A DNA stretch of 64,000 bases, taken from WHSV01 sp050693895 (GTDB taxonomy: Bacteria; Actinomycetota; CADDZG01; WHSQ01). Where the stretch lies: assembly GCA_050693895.1 (NCBI GenBank), contig JBOGWS010000080.1, positions 62,001 to 126,000 on the forward strand, in the 5' to 3' direction. Shown here piece after piece: positions 52,713 through 60,914 of the stretch; the first letter of the stretch is position 1, and every line of letters begins with the position of its first letter. The position numbers and the translations under genes were made by a program. The notes under the pieces were generated by a model, which saw only the letters and a list, made by a program, of their open reading frames with translations, was not told the DNA's origin and made no database searches.

Positions 52713-53993
52713 ATGCCATCGCGGAGAGTTCGATACGGAATGCTGGGTGTGGGTGGAGCCATCGCCTCGGCCTACGTCTTCGAAGCGCTTCAGTACAAGA
52801 GAACCGCGGCCGTGGGGTTCGAGTTGCAGAAGGCCCCCCCGGTCGACGAGCCCGGCTTCCGTCACCTACTCGAGTCGCTGGCCGGAGCACCGGTGCGGGA
52901 CGGCAACAAGATCGACGTCCTCCGCAACGGGCACGAGATCTTCCCGGCGATGCTCGACGCGATCAGGTCGGCGGAACGGACGATCGACTTCGCAACCTTC
53001 GTCTACTGGCGGGGAGACATCGCGCCGGAGTTCGCCGACGCGCTCTCAGAACGGGCGTCCGCCGGTGTCGAGGTGAACGTGCTGCTCGACGCGATGGGCG
53101 CGGCCAAGATGGAGCGAACGCTCGTCAACAAACTCCGCGACGCGGGCGCGCAGGTCGAGTGGTTCAGGCCCCCCCATTGGTACTCGATTCACAAGGTGAA
53201 CAACAGAACGCATCGCAAGATCCTCGCGGTTGACGGCCGCGTCGGGTTCACCGGTGGCGTGGGAATCGCAGAAGAGTGGACCGGCAACTGCGAGTCGCCG
53301 GATCACTGGCGCGACACGCACCTCCGCTTGGAGGGCCCGTCCGTGCGCGACCTCGTGGGCGGCTTCCAGGAGAACTGGGCGGAGGCGACGCGCTGCATCC
53401 TGCTCGATGGGCACCTTGGGGACACGACCAGCATTCCCAACGGCTCCCGAGCCCAGATCCTACGCAGCTCCGCGGGGAAGGGCAGCACGAATGCCGAGGA
53501 ATTGTTCTACTCCGCAATCCTCTGCGCTCGCCGGACTCTGTGGGTCACGACCGCCTACTTCGCTCCGCGCCGTGCCTTCATTCTCGCTTTGATCGATGCC
53601 GTCAAGCGAGGTGTCGATGTTCGAGTGCTGGTCAACGGTCCGCACATCGACAAGGAAGCTGTTCGGCAAGCGGGGAGAAGCTCTTACGACGACCTGCTCG
53701 AGGGCGGGGTGAAGATCTTCGAGTATCAGCGCACGATGTTGCACGCGAAGACCCTCGTCGTGGACGGAAGCTGGTCGACGGTCGGGTCGATCAACTTCGA
53801 CAACAGGTCTTTTTCGCTGAACGACGAGTTGAATCTCTCCGTCTGGGATGAACCCGTTGCGCGAACTCTGGAGGGGCAATTCAAGCTCGATCTGGAGGAC
53901 GCTCGCGAGCTGACGCTCGAAAAGTGGAGGGCACGCTCCGGTCTGTCGATCGTTCGGGAGAGAGCAAGCGCACTTTTTCGCCGCGAGCTCTGA
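52713..53993 (+). CDS. phospholipase D-type cardiolipin synthase
   Basis: 426-aa membrane-associated enzyme with two HKD motifs: His167, Lys169, Asp174 in NNRTHRKILAVDGRVGFTGG, and His344, Lys346, Asp351 in MLHAKTLVVDGSWSTVGS. An N-terminal helix (RYGMLGVGGAIASAYVFEAL) anchors it. The DELNLSVWD ending is typical of cardiolipin synthases, which condense phosphatidylglycerol. Starts at 52680 or 52713 are both possible; 52713 has an AGGGACAGG element and gives a clean N-terminal helix. Confidence 0.88.
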   Translation: MPSRRVRYGMLGVGGAIASAYVFEALQYKRTAAVGFELQKAPPVDEPGFRHLLESLAGAPVRDGNKIDVLRNGHEIFPAMLDAIRSAERTIDFATFVYWRGDIAPEFADALSERASAGVEVNVLLDAMGAAKMERTLVNKLRDAGAQVEWFRPPHWYSIHKVNNRTHRKILAVDGRVGFTGGVGIAEEWTGNCESPDHWRDTHLRLEGPSVRDLVGGFQENWAEATRCILLDGHLGDTTSIPNGSRAQILRSSAGKGSTNAEELFYSAILCARRTLWVTTAYFAPRRAFILALIDAVKRGVDVRVLVNGPHIDKEAVRQAGRSSYDDLLEGGVKIFEYQRTMLHAKTLVVDGSWSTVGSINFDNRSFSLNDELNLSVWDEPVARTLEGQFKLDLEDARELTLEKWRARSGLSIVRERASALFRREL

Positions 53994-54001
53994 GGCGCGC
54001 G

Positions 54002-54490
54002 CTACGCCTCCTGGCGAAGCGCCATCACCGCGGCCCTGCGTCTCTGGAGCTCGAGGCCCTTCAGCTGCTCCTCCGCGCGAGCGATGAGCTGGGTGAGGTC
54101 GATGGGCTTCAGGCGTGGGTCGTCCGTCTCACGCAGGCATTGCCACAGCGAGAGCTTGCCGGCCACGCCCGAGGTGAGGCCCTCGAGCTCGATGAGACGT
54201 GAAAGCGGGGAGTAGGTCGTCAGCTCTCCGTTCGGCTTCAGGCGCCCGAGCTTCTCTCCCGTCCAGAATATGAGGTTCTTCAGCCGATTCTCGGAGGCTC
54301 CAACGAGCTTCATGATCCGGCTGAGGGTCTCGCTGTCCTCCTCGATGGCGGGGACGAGCGTTGTGGACACGAAGTGGCCGACGTCGTTGTCCTTGTTGCT
54401 GCCGGCGCAGCGCCGAGCGAGCTCGATGCCCGCAACGGAGCCGGCATGGTGGTCGGCAAGGTAGATGTGGAGGTACTTGTCCTGGGCCAT
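54002..54490 (-). CDS. conserved helical protein, unknown function
   Basis: 162 aa, predicted all-helical, with no signal peptide. KYLHIYLADHHAGSVAGIEL, the central SETLSRIMKLVGASENRLKN and a C-terminal helix are the main features, resembling a four-helix, ferritin-like bundle. The putative metal residues do not form a recognisable ferritin E-x-x-H pattern. ATG 54490 was chosen over 54508 because it starts the conserved helix and has GGGTAGG upstream. Convergent with the cardiolipin synthase (8 bp gap). Confidence 0.65.
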   Translation of the reverse strand: MAQDKYLHIYLADHHAGSVAGIELARRCAGSNKDNDVGHFVSTTLVPAIEEDSETLSRIMKLVGASENRLKNLIFWTGEKLGRLKPNGELTTYSPLSRLIELEGLTSGVAGKLSLWQCLRETDDPRLKPIDLTQLIARAEEQLKGLELQRRRAAVMALRQEA

Positions 54491-54629
54491 GGGTCGTGAC
54501 CTACCCAAGCTCGTCGTTTTGTCACCGCAGGAGTGGCTGAGAAAGTGATTCCCGTAACGATTTTTGGACGCTACTCGCCTTGAATTGGGCCGTAAGGATC
54601 AATCTGAGCCCCGTCGTGAGGAGGCGTCA

Positions 54630-55379
54630 ATGAAGACACAGGAGAATCAGCGGGCGATCGGCACGCCCGGACCCAGGGCCGGAATCGACTGGCGAATCCT
54701 GACGGTTTGGACCGGAATGGCCACCGCCGTCGCACTACTCGTTTTCACTGCGCTCATCGGCGAGATCATCCCCCCGCTGATCGCTTTCGCGGTGCTCTAC
54801 GGGGTCGCCGTGTGGCTCATAAGGAGGGGCGGCAGGGCCGGAACGATCATGTCGGCCGTCCTGTCGGTCCTGTTCCTCGGTTTGAATGCTCCGTTCATCG
54901 TGCCGTCGCTCTCGGTGCCGGCTTCGACCCTCGATTTCGTGATGACGGGTCTGCTCGTGGTTCTGGCCCTGAGCAACCTCGTGTCGGCGATCGCCGCTCT
55001 TCGCAGCTCGAGCACCGGCGCCCGGGCCGGTCTCATGGGCCGGACGACCGCCGCGCTGCTGCTTGTTGTGGTTGCGGTCGCGATCGTCGGCAGGGTGACC
55101 TACGACTCGCCGCCCGCTCAGACCGGCGACATCGAGATCGCCGCCCAGAACTTCGAGTTCTCGACGAGCACGATCGAATCCGAAGGCGGCGAGATCTCGG
55201 TCTTCGTCGACAACAAGGACTCGGCGCTGCACACCTTCACCGTCAAAGAGCTCGATGTCGACCTCCAGGTGCCAGGCGGATCGACCGCTCGCATCACCTT
55301 CGATGCGGCTGCCGGAAGCTACGAGTTCATCTGCGTTCCGCACGAAGCAGACATGAAGGGAACGCTCGAGGTTCAGTAA
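54630..55379 (+). CDS. membrane-anchored cupredoxin
   Basis: 249 aa. Residues 25-155 hold four or five membrane helices (LTVWTGMATAVALLVFTALI and others). The C-terminal ~90 residues form a plastocyanin-like domain starting GDIEIAAQNFEFSTSTIE. The type 1 copper ligands all appear: His201 in ALHTFTVKE, and Cys235, His238 and Met242 in FICVPHEADMKG. It would pass electrons or bind copper on the outer face of the membrane; partners are unknown. Start ATG 54630 with GTGAGGAGG. It stops just before a perfect hairpin. Confidence 0.85.
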   Translation: MKTQENQRAIGTPGPRAGIDWRILTVWTGMATAVALLVFTALIGEIIPPLIAFAVLYGVAVWLIRRGGRAGTIMSAVLSVLFLGLNAPFIVPSLSVPASTLDFVMTGLLVVLALSNLVSAIAALRSSSTGARAGLMGRTTAALLLVVVAVAIVGRVTYDSPPAQTGDIEIAAQNFEFSTSTIESEGGEISVFVDNKDSALHTFTVKELDVDLQVPGGSTARITFDAAAGSYEFICVPHEADMKGTLEVQ

Positions 55380-55392
55380 CAGTTCATCATCC

Positions 55393-55420
55393 AGGGCCGC
55401 CGGATCGAATCGGCGGCCCT
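55393..55420. terminator. hairpin between convergent genes, probable bidirectional terminator
   Basis: Perfect 10-bp stem AGGGCCGCCG (55393-55402) with CGGCGGCCCT (55411-55420), 8-nt loop, between the convergent cupredoxin and SDR genes. T runs are weak on both strands. Confidence 0.7.
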
Positions 55421-55428
55421 CTCGCGCT

Positions 55429-56067
55429 CTAGAGAGCGCGCAGCGCTTCGGTAATCGGCGTCTCGCCGCTCAACAGGTCGAAGGCCTTGCGGACGGTGTT
55501 CATCTCATCGATCGATGCGAGCAGCACCCCAGCCACGTCGTCGCGCGGAACCTTGCCGCTGCGACCGAGCTCGGGCGCGACGTCCACAAGGCCCGTACCG
55601 GGGCCGTCCGTGAGCGAGCCGGGTCGGACGATGGTGTAGTCGAGTCCGCTCGCGATTAGAGCTTCATCGGCTCCCGCCTTGGCCTCGTAGTAGGGGCGCA
55701 TCTGCTCCGACCACCTTGCGGGCTTGACGGCCCCGATCGCACTGACCATCAGGTAGCGAGAGATACCGTTCGCCGCCGCAGCATCGATGAGTTTGATCGC
55801 GCCTCCGAGGTCGACGGTCTTCTTCCGTGCCGGCCCGCTCCCGGGTCCGGCCCCCGCGGCAAAGACGACGACGTCCGCACCCTTCACCAACCCGGTGATG
55901 TCGTCGCTCTCGATGTCCCCGACGACGGGCTCGGCTCCGGCCGCCTCGATGTCGCCGCCGTGATCGGGGTTGCGGGCCATGGCGCGCACATCGTGGCCGG
56001 CCTCCGACGCGAGGCGCTCGAAACGAAGTGCGATCTTGCCGTGTCCACCCACTACGAAGATGTCCAT
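55429..56067 (-). CDS. atypical SDR, NAD(P)-binding protein
   Basis: 212 aa. The nucleotide-binding start is MDIFVVGGHGKIALRFERLA with GGHGKI (residues 7-12). VVFAAGAGPGSG and VDLGGAIKLIDAAAANGISR follow, then YYEAKAGADEALIASGLDYT and IVRPGSLTDGPGTG, matching the NmrA/YwnB-like atypical short-chain dehydrogenases, with an active-site Tyr-x3-Lys (YEAKA). Such proteins are often redox sensors or epimerase-like; no substrate can be given. ATG at 56067, divergent from the AlaDH-like pair across a palindrome. Confidence 0.82.
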   Translation of the reverse strand: MDIFVVGGHGKIALRFERLASEAGHDVRAMARNPDHGGDIEAAGAEPVVGDIESDDITGLVKGADVVVFAAGAGPGSGPARKKTVDLGGAIKLIDAAAANGISRYLMVSAIGAVKPARWSEQMRPYYEAKAGADEALIASGLDYTIVRPGSLTDGPGTGLVDVAPELGRSGKVPRDDVAGVLLASIDEMNTVRKAFDLLSGETPITEALRAL

Positions 56068-56106
56068 GCAGCCTCCCAGGTCGTGATCGAGCTCTGTTTA
56101 CCCATT

Positions 56107-56122
56107 TGACGATGAATCGTCA
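56107..56122. promoter_or_regulatory. palindromic operator between SDR and AlaDH-like genes
   Basis: TGACGAT (56107-56113), GA, ATCGTCA (56116-56122): a perfect 7-bp inverted repeat with a 2-bp spacer, in the 63-bp gap of two divergent promoters. It fits a dimeric repressor or activator site controlling both directions. Confidence 0.55.
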
Positions 56123-56130
56123 GCTATCTT

Positions 56131-57258
56131 GTGTCGGTGAGGGTCGGCTTGCCGCGCATGCACAGGGAAGCGGGGGAGCGGCGCGACTTCCTGCCCTCCT
56201 TCGTTGCGGCTCTCGACGCGGCGGGCGCGGAGGAGATCGTTGTCGAGAGAGGCTATGGCTCCGGAATGGGCATCGATGAGTCCGCTTACTCGGCCGCGTC
56301 GTCGAGACTCGTCGTCGGCGATCTTGATGACTGCCTCACCCAGGAGGCCGTCATGCAGATTCGCTGTTTGCACGAGTCCCATTTCGAGGAGCTCCGGGCG
56401 GGAACGATCCTGTTGTCGATGATGCATTACACAACTCGGCCCGGGCGCGTGCACAGGTTGGCGGAACTCGGCATCAGGGCGATCGGCATGGACGGATTGA
56501 TCGACGAAACCGGGAGGCGGCTCGTCGAGAATCTGACTGCGGTCGCAGGAAACGGGGTCGAATCCGCGTTCAAGGAGCTCGCCGGGCTGTACCCGGACTT
56601 CCACGATTCCCGGCGCCCTGAAGTACGCGTGACGGTGCTCGGCTCCGGAGCGGTGGGATCGCACGTCGTGCGGGCTGCGTCGCGCTACGGCGACCCCGAC
56701 CTCAGGGATGCTTTGGTGACGAAGGGAGTGAAGGGAGTCGAGGTTCGCGTCGTCGACTACGACCTCACGGGCCACGAGTCGTACATGCGGTCGTTGCTTG
56801 CAACGACCGACCTGTTGGTGGACGCGACCCAACGGCATGACTCGGCGAGCCACGTCATCCCGAATCGGTGGCTGGCCGACATGCCGGCCCACGCGGTGCT
56901 CCTCGATCTCTCCGTGGATCCCTACAATTTCTCGGTCACCCCTCCGATCGTGAAGGGCATCGAGGGGATGCCTCAGGGGAGCCTGGATCAGTTCGTGTTC
57001 TATCCCGACGACTCGGCCTACGAGGAATTGGACGCGAGCGTCTCAACCGAGAACCGCCGTGTGTCGCTGTCGTGTTACTCGTGGCCGGGGCGCCATCCGC
57101 GCGAATGCATGGAGGTCTACTGCGCCCAGCTCGAGCCGTTCTTGAACGCGCTGCTCAACAAACCCGCGGACGAATGGGACGTGGCCAGCAAGTCGCTGTA
57201 CGAGCGGGCCCTCGCGCGCGCCGAGCTCAGTCGTTGGTTGGAATCGAGTACCGCGTGA
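56131..57258 (+). CDS. alanine-dehydrogenase-like protein, copy 1
   Basis: 375 aa with the layout of AlaDH/PNT enzymes. The N-terminal domain has RVGLPRMHREAGERRDFLPS, VERGYGSGMGIDES, and MMHYTT with the conserved His99. The Rossmann domain has VTVLGSGAVGSHVV (residues 167-180). The catalytic Lys of alanine dehydrogenase (in its VKVKEP motif) is replaced: MQIRCLHES has Arg. The shared C-terminal block is GIEGMPQGSLDQFVFYPDD, then CYSWPGRHPRECM. Start GTG 56131 (56137 also possible). The stop overlaps the next gene's GTG. Substrate unknown. Confidence 0.75.
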   Translation: MSVRVGLPRMHREAGERRDFLPSFVAALDAAGAEEIVVERGYGSGMGIDESAYSAASSRLVVGDLDDCLTQEAVMQIRCLHESHFEELRAGTILLSMMHYTTRPGRVHRLAELGIRAIGMDGLIDETGRRLVENLTAVAGNGVESAFKELAGLYPDFHDSRRPEVRVTVLGSGAVGSHVVRAASRYGDPDLRDALVTKGVKGVEVRVVDYDLTGHESYMRSLLATTDLLVDATQRHDSASHVIPNRWLADMPAHAVLLDLSVDPYNFSVTPPIVKGIEGMPQGSLDQFVFYPDDSAYEELDASVSTENRRVSLSCYSWPGRHPRECMEVYCAQLEPFLNALLNKPADEWDVASKSLYERALARAELSRWLESSTA

Positions 57259-58394
57259 GCTCGACTCACCGCGACGAAGAGAACTCGCTGACCTTGGGGC
57301 TGCCGCTCATGGGCCAAGAGCCGGAGGAGCGGCGCGATTTCCTGCCATCCCTGGCACGTCACGTCGCGAATCTCGGCATCCGTGTCTTGTTTGAGTCGGG
57401 GCTTGGAGCGCGCATGGGCTACGCCGATCGGGATTACCTCAACACATCGGAGAGAGTTCGAGTCGTCGGTCGAGATGAGGCGTTCGCTCAGGATGTTGTG
57501 CTGATCCTGCGAAGTCCCGATGAACACTTCGAGTTGATGCGCCCGGGAGCAACGCTCGTCTCGATGCTGCATTTTCCAACGCGCGTGCAGCGCTATCGCA
57601 GACTGAAGGAGTTGGGGATCGAGGCCGTGTCTATCGACCTCATCGTGGACGACAACAACCGTCGCCTCGTCGAGAACATGGAGGCCGTTGCGTGGAACGG
57701 CCTCGAGGCGGCGTTCGAGGTTCTCGCCCACACCTATCCCGGATTCAAGACGCACGACCGCGACCCGATTCGCGCAACCATCATGGGGGCCGGGATGGTC
57801 GGCAAACACGCAGTCGAGGCGGCGACCAAGTATGGATCTTTAGATCGCGCACGGGCGCTGAGCGACTACCCGGGAGTAGAGGTGACCGTGCTCGGCCGGA
57901 ACCTGACCGCGAACGAGCGCTACCTGCGCGAACGGCTGCGAGTCACCGATCTGCTCGTCGATGCCGCCTACCGATCGGACGCTTCGATGCCGCTCGTTCA
58001 AAACGACTGGATCGACGACCTTCCCGAGCACGCGGTCATCTGCGACCTCTCCGTGGATCCCTACCTTCCCGACGCCTCGCCCCCTACCGTGCGGGGCATC
58101 GAGGGGATCCCGCAGGGGAGCCTCGAGCAATATGTCTTCTATCCGGAAGACCCCAACTGGAGATTGAGGATCCCGCACGGAGTGCCCTCACTGAAGCGCC
58201 GCACGACCGTCTCGTGCTATTCGTGGCCCGGCATTCATCCCAGGGCCTGTATGCACCGGTACGAGGAGCAGTTGCTGCCACTTCTCGAGCGCCTGTTCCG
58301 AACCGGGGGAGCCGGGCGCCTGCGGCCCGAAGGCGGCTACCTCGAGCGGGCTCTCTACCGGGCGAGCGCGGGGGCCTGGTTCTCTCTCCTGTAG
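57255..58394 (+). CDS. alanine-dehydrogenase-like protein, copy 2
   Basis: 379-aa paralogue of the previous gene. Corresponding stretches are LGLPLMGQEPEERRDFLPS, ESGLGARMGYADRDY, MLHFPT (His kept), IMGAGMVGKHAVEA (nucleotide loop), GIEGIPQGSLEQYVFYPED and CYSWPGIHPRACMHRY. The position of the alanine-dehydrogenase Lys reads LILRSPDEH, again without Lys. GTG 57255 overlaps the first gene's stop (GTGA), so both are translated together and may make a heteromer. The longer frame beginning at 56868 overlaps copy 1 and was rejected. Confidence 0.78.
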   Translation: MSSTHRDEENSLTLGLPLMGQEPEERRDFLPSLARHVANLGIRVLFESGLGARMGYADRDYLNTSERVRVVGRDEAFAQDVVLILRSPDEHFELMRPGATLVSMLHFPTRVQRYRRLKELGIEAVSIDLIVDDNNRRLVENMEAVAWNGLEAAFEVLAHTYPGFKTHDRDPIRATIMGAGMVGKHAVEAATKYGSLDRARALSDYPGVEVTVLGRNLTANERYLRERLRVTDLLVDAAYRSDASMPLVQNDWIDDLPEHAVICDLSVDPYLPDASPPTVRGIEGIPQGSLEQYVFYPEDPNWRLRIPHGVPSLKRRTTVSCYSWPGIHPRACMHRYEEQLLPLLERLFRTGGAGRLRPEGGYLERALYRASAGAWFSLL

Positions 58395-58447
58395 GCGAGC
58401 GAGGTCGCGAACTTTTACGACCCGCGGCCCGGTTCGCTCTCGCTCGC
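58395..58447 (+). promoter_or_regulatory. long hairpin downstream of the AlaDH-like pair
   Basis: GCGAGCGAG (58395-58403) pairs perfectly with CTCGCTCGC (58439-58447), with an inner GGTCG (58403-58407)/CGACC (58418-58422) stem. It begins immediately after the stop codon. It could end transcription of the pair or be part of the Rpf leader. Confidence 0.5.
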
Positions 58448-58458
58448 ATGATTCACCA

Positions 58459-58566
58459 CCGAGGCCTCGGGGTAGGGTGGCCAGCAATCGACGAGAAGCT
58501 CTCGTCCCCGGCAAGAGCCAAGCTGCGGATGGCTCTGCGGAGAATCGCGGGATTCGCCTGCCGGGG
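58459..58566 (+). ncRNA. structured leader RNA upstream of the Rpf gene (three-way junction)
   Basis: CCGAGGCCTCGG (58459-58470) is palindromic. GACGAGA (58490-58496) pairs with TCTCGTC (58500-58506). CCCCGGCA (58506-58513) pairs with TGCCGGGG (58559-58566), and between these lie AGAGCCA/TGGCTCT (58514-58520 / 58530-58536) and GAATC/GATTC (58542-58546 / 58551-58555), a three-way junction ending 31 nt before the start codon. A cis-regulatory RNA is plausible; c-di-AMP riboswitches control Rpf genes elsewhere, but the consensus is not recognisable here. Confidence 0.45.
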
Positions 58567-58597
58567 CACACACCGATAGGACGACGCGGGTACCTAA

Positions 58598-59521
58598 ATG
58601 CGCCTCAGGTCGCTTAGATATGCATTTGCGCTGGTGACGGCCCTCGGGCTGTTCGTTCAGGTGACGGGTCCAACAGCGCCCGCGTCACAGTCCTCCGAAC
58701 AGGATCTCGGCGAGGCCGAGGCCGAGCTTGGTCAGATCCAGGGCGATCTGGGATCTGTCCAGGAGCAGCTCAGAGCGGCGAGCGCTCGATTGAACGAGCT
58801 GCGCTCATCGATCTCGTCGACCGAGGACGAGGTCGAGACCATCGGCAAAAGCATTCTGAAGCGCAAGGACGAACTCAAGCGCATAGCCCGGGAGATGTAC
58901 ATGAACGGCGCCGCGGCGGGACTCGAAATTCTGATGTCGGCCGAAGATCTCGCCGACCTCGAGGAGAGAGCCACCTACCTGCAGTCCTCCGGAGAGGTTC
59001 ACATGAAGCAACTCGAGGACCTCGCAATCGACCGCATGTTGATGCTCGAGAAGCTCGACGACCTGGATTCCGCTCGAGCCGAGGTCGCGGAGATGGTCGA
59101 GACGGTCGCGAACATCGAGGTCGGCCTTCAGGCCGAACTCGGCGATCAGCAGCGCGAGGTCGGTGCCCTGGAGGACGACATCGAAGCCCAGCGCCTGGCA
59201 GAGGCGCGGGCGGCTGAGCGGCAAGCCGAGCGCTTACAGCAACAACTCGAGCAGGTCGTGCAACCACCGGCCCCTCCGCCCTCCAACGGCGGCGTCGATT
59301 GGGACGCCATCGCACAGTGCGAGTCCGGCGGACGCTGGGACCTCGACTCCACCTACGACGGCGGTCTGCAGTTCCACCCGGACACCTGGCTCGGCTACGG
59401 CGGAGGCGCCTACGCCCGCTACGCGTGGCAGGCGACGCGCGAGCAGCAGATCGCGATCGCGGAGAGGGTACTGGACGGGCAGGGACCGGGGGCCTGGCCG
59501 AACTGCTTCCAGTACGGCTAG
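58598..59521 (+). CDS. resuscitation-promoting-factor domain protein with coiled-coil stalk
   Basis: 307-aa secreted peptidoglycan hydrolase. A signal peptide (YAFALVTALGLFVQVTG) precedes ~190 residues of coiled coil (LGEAEAELGQIQGDLGSVQE and later Glu/Gln-rich stretches), resembling the stalks of PcsB/NlpC-type regulators. After a Pro-rich hinge (QPPAPPPSNGG) comes an Rpf domain, residues 233-307: DWDAIAQCESGGRWDL with catalytic Glu242, GGLQFHPDTWLGYGG and AERVLDGQGPGAWPNC with the second Cys. Rpf enzymes promote wall remodelling and growth resumption. ATG 58598. The structured leader precedes it. It has a TTA codon at 59234. Confidence 0.9.
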   Translation: MRLRSLRYAFALVTALGLFVQVTGPTAPASQSSEQDLGEAEAELGQIQGDLGSVQEQLRAASARLNELRSSISSTEDEVETIGKSILKRKDELKRIAREMYMNGAAAGLEILMSAEDLADLEERATYLQSSGEVHMKQLEDLAIDRMLMLEKLDDLDSARAEVAEMVETVANIEVGLQAELGDQQREVGALEDDIEAQRLAEARAAERQAERLQQQLEQVVQPPAPPPSNGGVDWDAIAQCESGGRWDLDSTYDGGLQFHPDTWLGYGGGAYARYAWQATREQQIAIAERVLDGQGPGAWPNCFQYG

Positions 59522-59526
59522 ACGAG

Positions 59527-60729
59527 CTAACCCGGTTCGACCTCCGGCTCGCCCGCGCTCAGCAACATTCGTCGTGCCAGAAGCACTGCCGCGCATGCGA
59601 TTAGTCCGAACGCAGCGGCCCCCCACCATGCGGTCTGGTAGCCGGAGCTCTCGGCGACGACACCGAAGAGAAGGGGCCCGCCCGTCCCTCCCAGGTAGAC
59701 GCCGGTCTGAGTGAGCCCGGTCGCGGCCGCGGGTGCTTCGGGGTTCCGGTGAACGACGGCGAAGTTGAAGAGTCCTGGCCAGCCCCAGCCGCCGGCGAAG
59801 CACAACAAGGTGGCGAGCCAGAGCAATTCGGTGTCGCGCGTCGCTTGCAGCATGAAGCCGGCCGAGCCGAGAAGGTACAGTCCCGCCACCCACAGCAATC
59901 GCCCTCCGGTTCGGCGATCTGCAAGCCATCCGGCCCCGACTCGCATCGACAACCCCGCGATGCTGCCGGCAGCAAACAGGAGTCCCGCGCTGGCCTCTCC
60001 GAGTCCCGCACTGACACTGGAATCGACGAGGTAAGCACCCATCGAGTTGGCAGCGCCGGATCCGAAGGCGCCGGCTACCGAAAGGACCACCAGGGCCATG
60101 ACGTTGTTGGGCCGGACGCGCTTCTCGTCCTTGGCTCGTCGGCGCGACTGGGCGGGCGGCACCGCAAGGACCACGGCGATCGTCAGGACCGCGCCGATGG
60201 CAAAGGCCCACCGCCAGCCAATGGTCAGGGCGATCAGTGGAACCGCGAGGCCTCCGAGCAGGGTCGCGGCGGGGATACCGGATTGCTTTATTCCGAACGC
60301 GAAGGCCTGGCGGGTCCTGTCAACGCGTGTAGCCAGATGCAGGTTGGCGCCAACCTGGGCGAGGGCGCTTGCCGCGCCCGCCAGAACGAGGAAGAGCAGG
60401 AGCGCAGCGTATTCGGGTGCCAGCGCCAATCCGACCAGAGCCGTTGCACCGAGCGCCCCACTGATGCGCATCGAGCGGCGGGCACCGATGCGCTCGGCGA
60501 TGCGACCGGCGTAGGCTGAGAAGGCGGCCGACGAGGTGAAGAAGACGGCCGTCCCGAATCCGATGCGGCTGATCGGAAGGTCGAGCTCGCCTCTGATCTG
60601 GACCGCGAGCCCCCCGACGAAAAACACAGGCAGAGAGCAGCACGCCGTGATCAGGACGGCGAGAGTTGCCGCCTTCCAGAAGGAGCGGTCGAGTCGCACC
60701 TGGGCAGCCCGGGGGCCTGAAAGGGTCAT
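59527..60729 (-). CDS. MFS transporter
   Basis: 400 aa with twelve hydrophobic segments of major-facilitator type. The loop 2-3 region reads YAGRIAERIGARRSMRISGA, close to the G-x-x-x-D-R/K-x-G-R/K motif, and GWRWAFAIGAVLTI is a typical helix-4/6 segment. The nearest general type is the CynX/NimT-like or sugar/organic-acid antiporter group, but no substrate is visible. ATG 60729 was chosen over an upstream ATG; the extra N-terminus is not conserved-looking. Confidence 0.85.
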   Translation of the reverse strand: MTLSGPRAAQVRLDRSFWKAATLAVLITACCSLPVFFVGGLAVQIRGELDLPISRIGFGTAVFFTSSAAFSAYAGRIAERIGARRSMRISGALGATALVGLALAPEYAALLLFLVLAGAASALAQVGANLHLATRVDRTRQAFAFGIKQSGIPAATLLGGLAVPLIALTIGWRWAFAIGAVLTIAVVLAVPPAQSRRRAKDEKRVRPNNVMALVVLSVAGAFGSGAANSMGAYLVDSSVSAGLGEASAGLLFAAGSIAGLSMRVGAGWLADRRTGGRLLWVAGLYLLGSAGFMLQATRDTELLWLATLLCFAGGWGWPGLFNFAVVHRNPEAPAAATGLTQTGVYLGGTGGPLLFGVVAESSGYQTAWWGAAAFGLIACAAVLLARRMLLSAGEPEVEPG

Positions 60730-60815
60730 GTATTCATGCTCACATGCCGATACAAGGGAGAGGGACGGCGGGAATGCTCCCGACACCCTGGATGTTTGAT
60801 AACCTGTGACAACGA

Positions 60816-60914
60816 GGGTGACACCGTCACCCGTGAGATTTGCCTTCCGGTTCTTCCTCCTTTCGGGCGAGCGGGTAGTGAATCTCTCCCGCAGACCAGC
60901 GGCTGTAGGCCGCT
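60816..60914 (+). promoter_or_regulatory. hairpin-rich leader of the DEAD-box helicase gene
   Basis: GGGTGAC (60816-60822), ACC, GTCACCC (60826-60832) is a perfect inverted repeat. AGCGGC (60898-60903), loop TGTAG, GCCGCT (60909-60914) is a hairpin ending 1 nt before AAAAGGAG (60915-60922). It could limit access to the ribosome-binding site at low temperature or bind a protein; inference. Confidence 0.45.

Noticed and set aside
53994..54001. Functional link between cardiolipin synthase and the convergent helical protein
   Set aside because: They only share an 8-bp 3' gap; opposite strands and no shared motif give no support.
58395..58597. Definite c-di-AMP (ydaO) riboswitch in the Rpf leader
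   Set aside because: The position fits and stems are many, but the conserved ydaO core sequence could not be matched by eye, so only a generic structured RNA is claimed.
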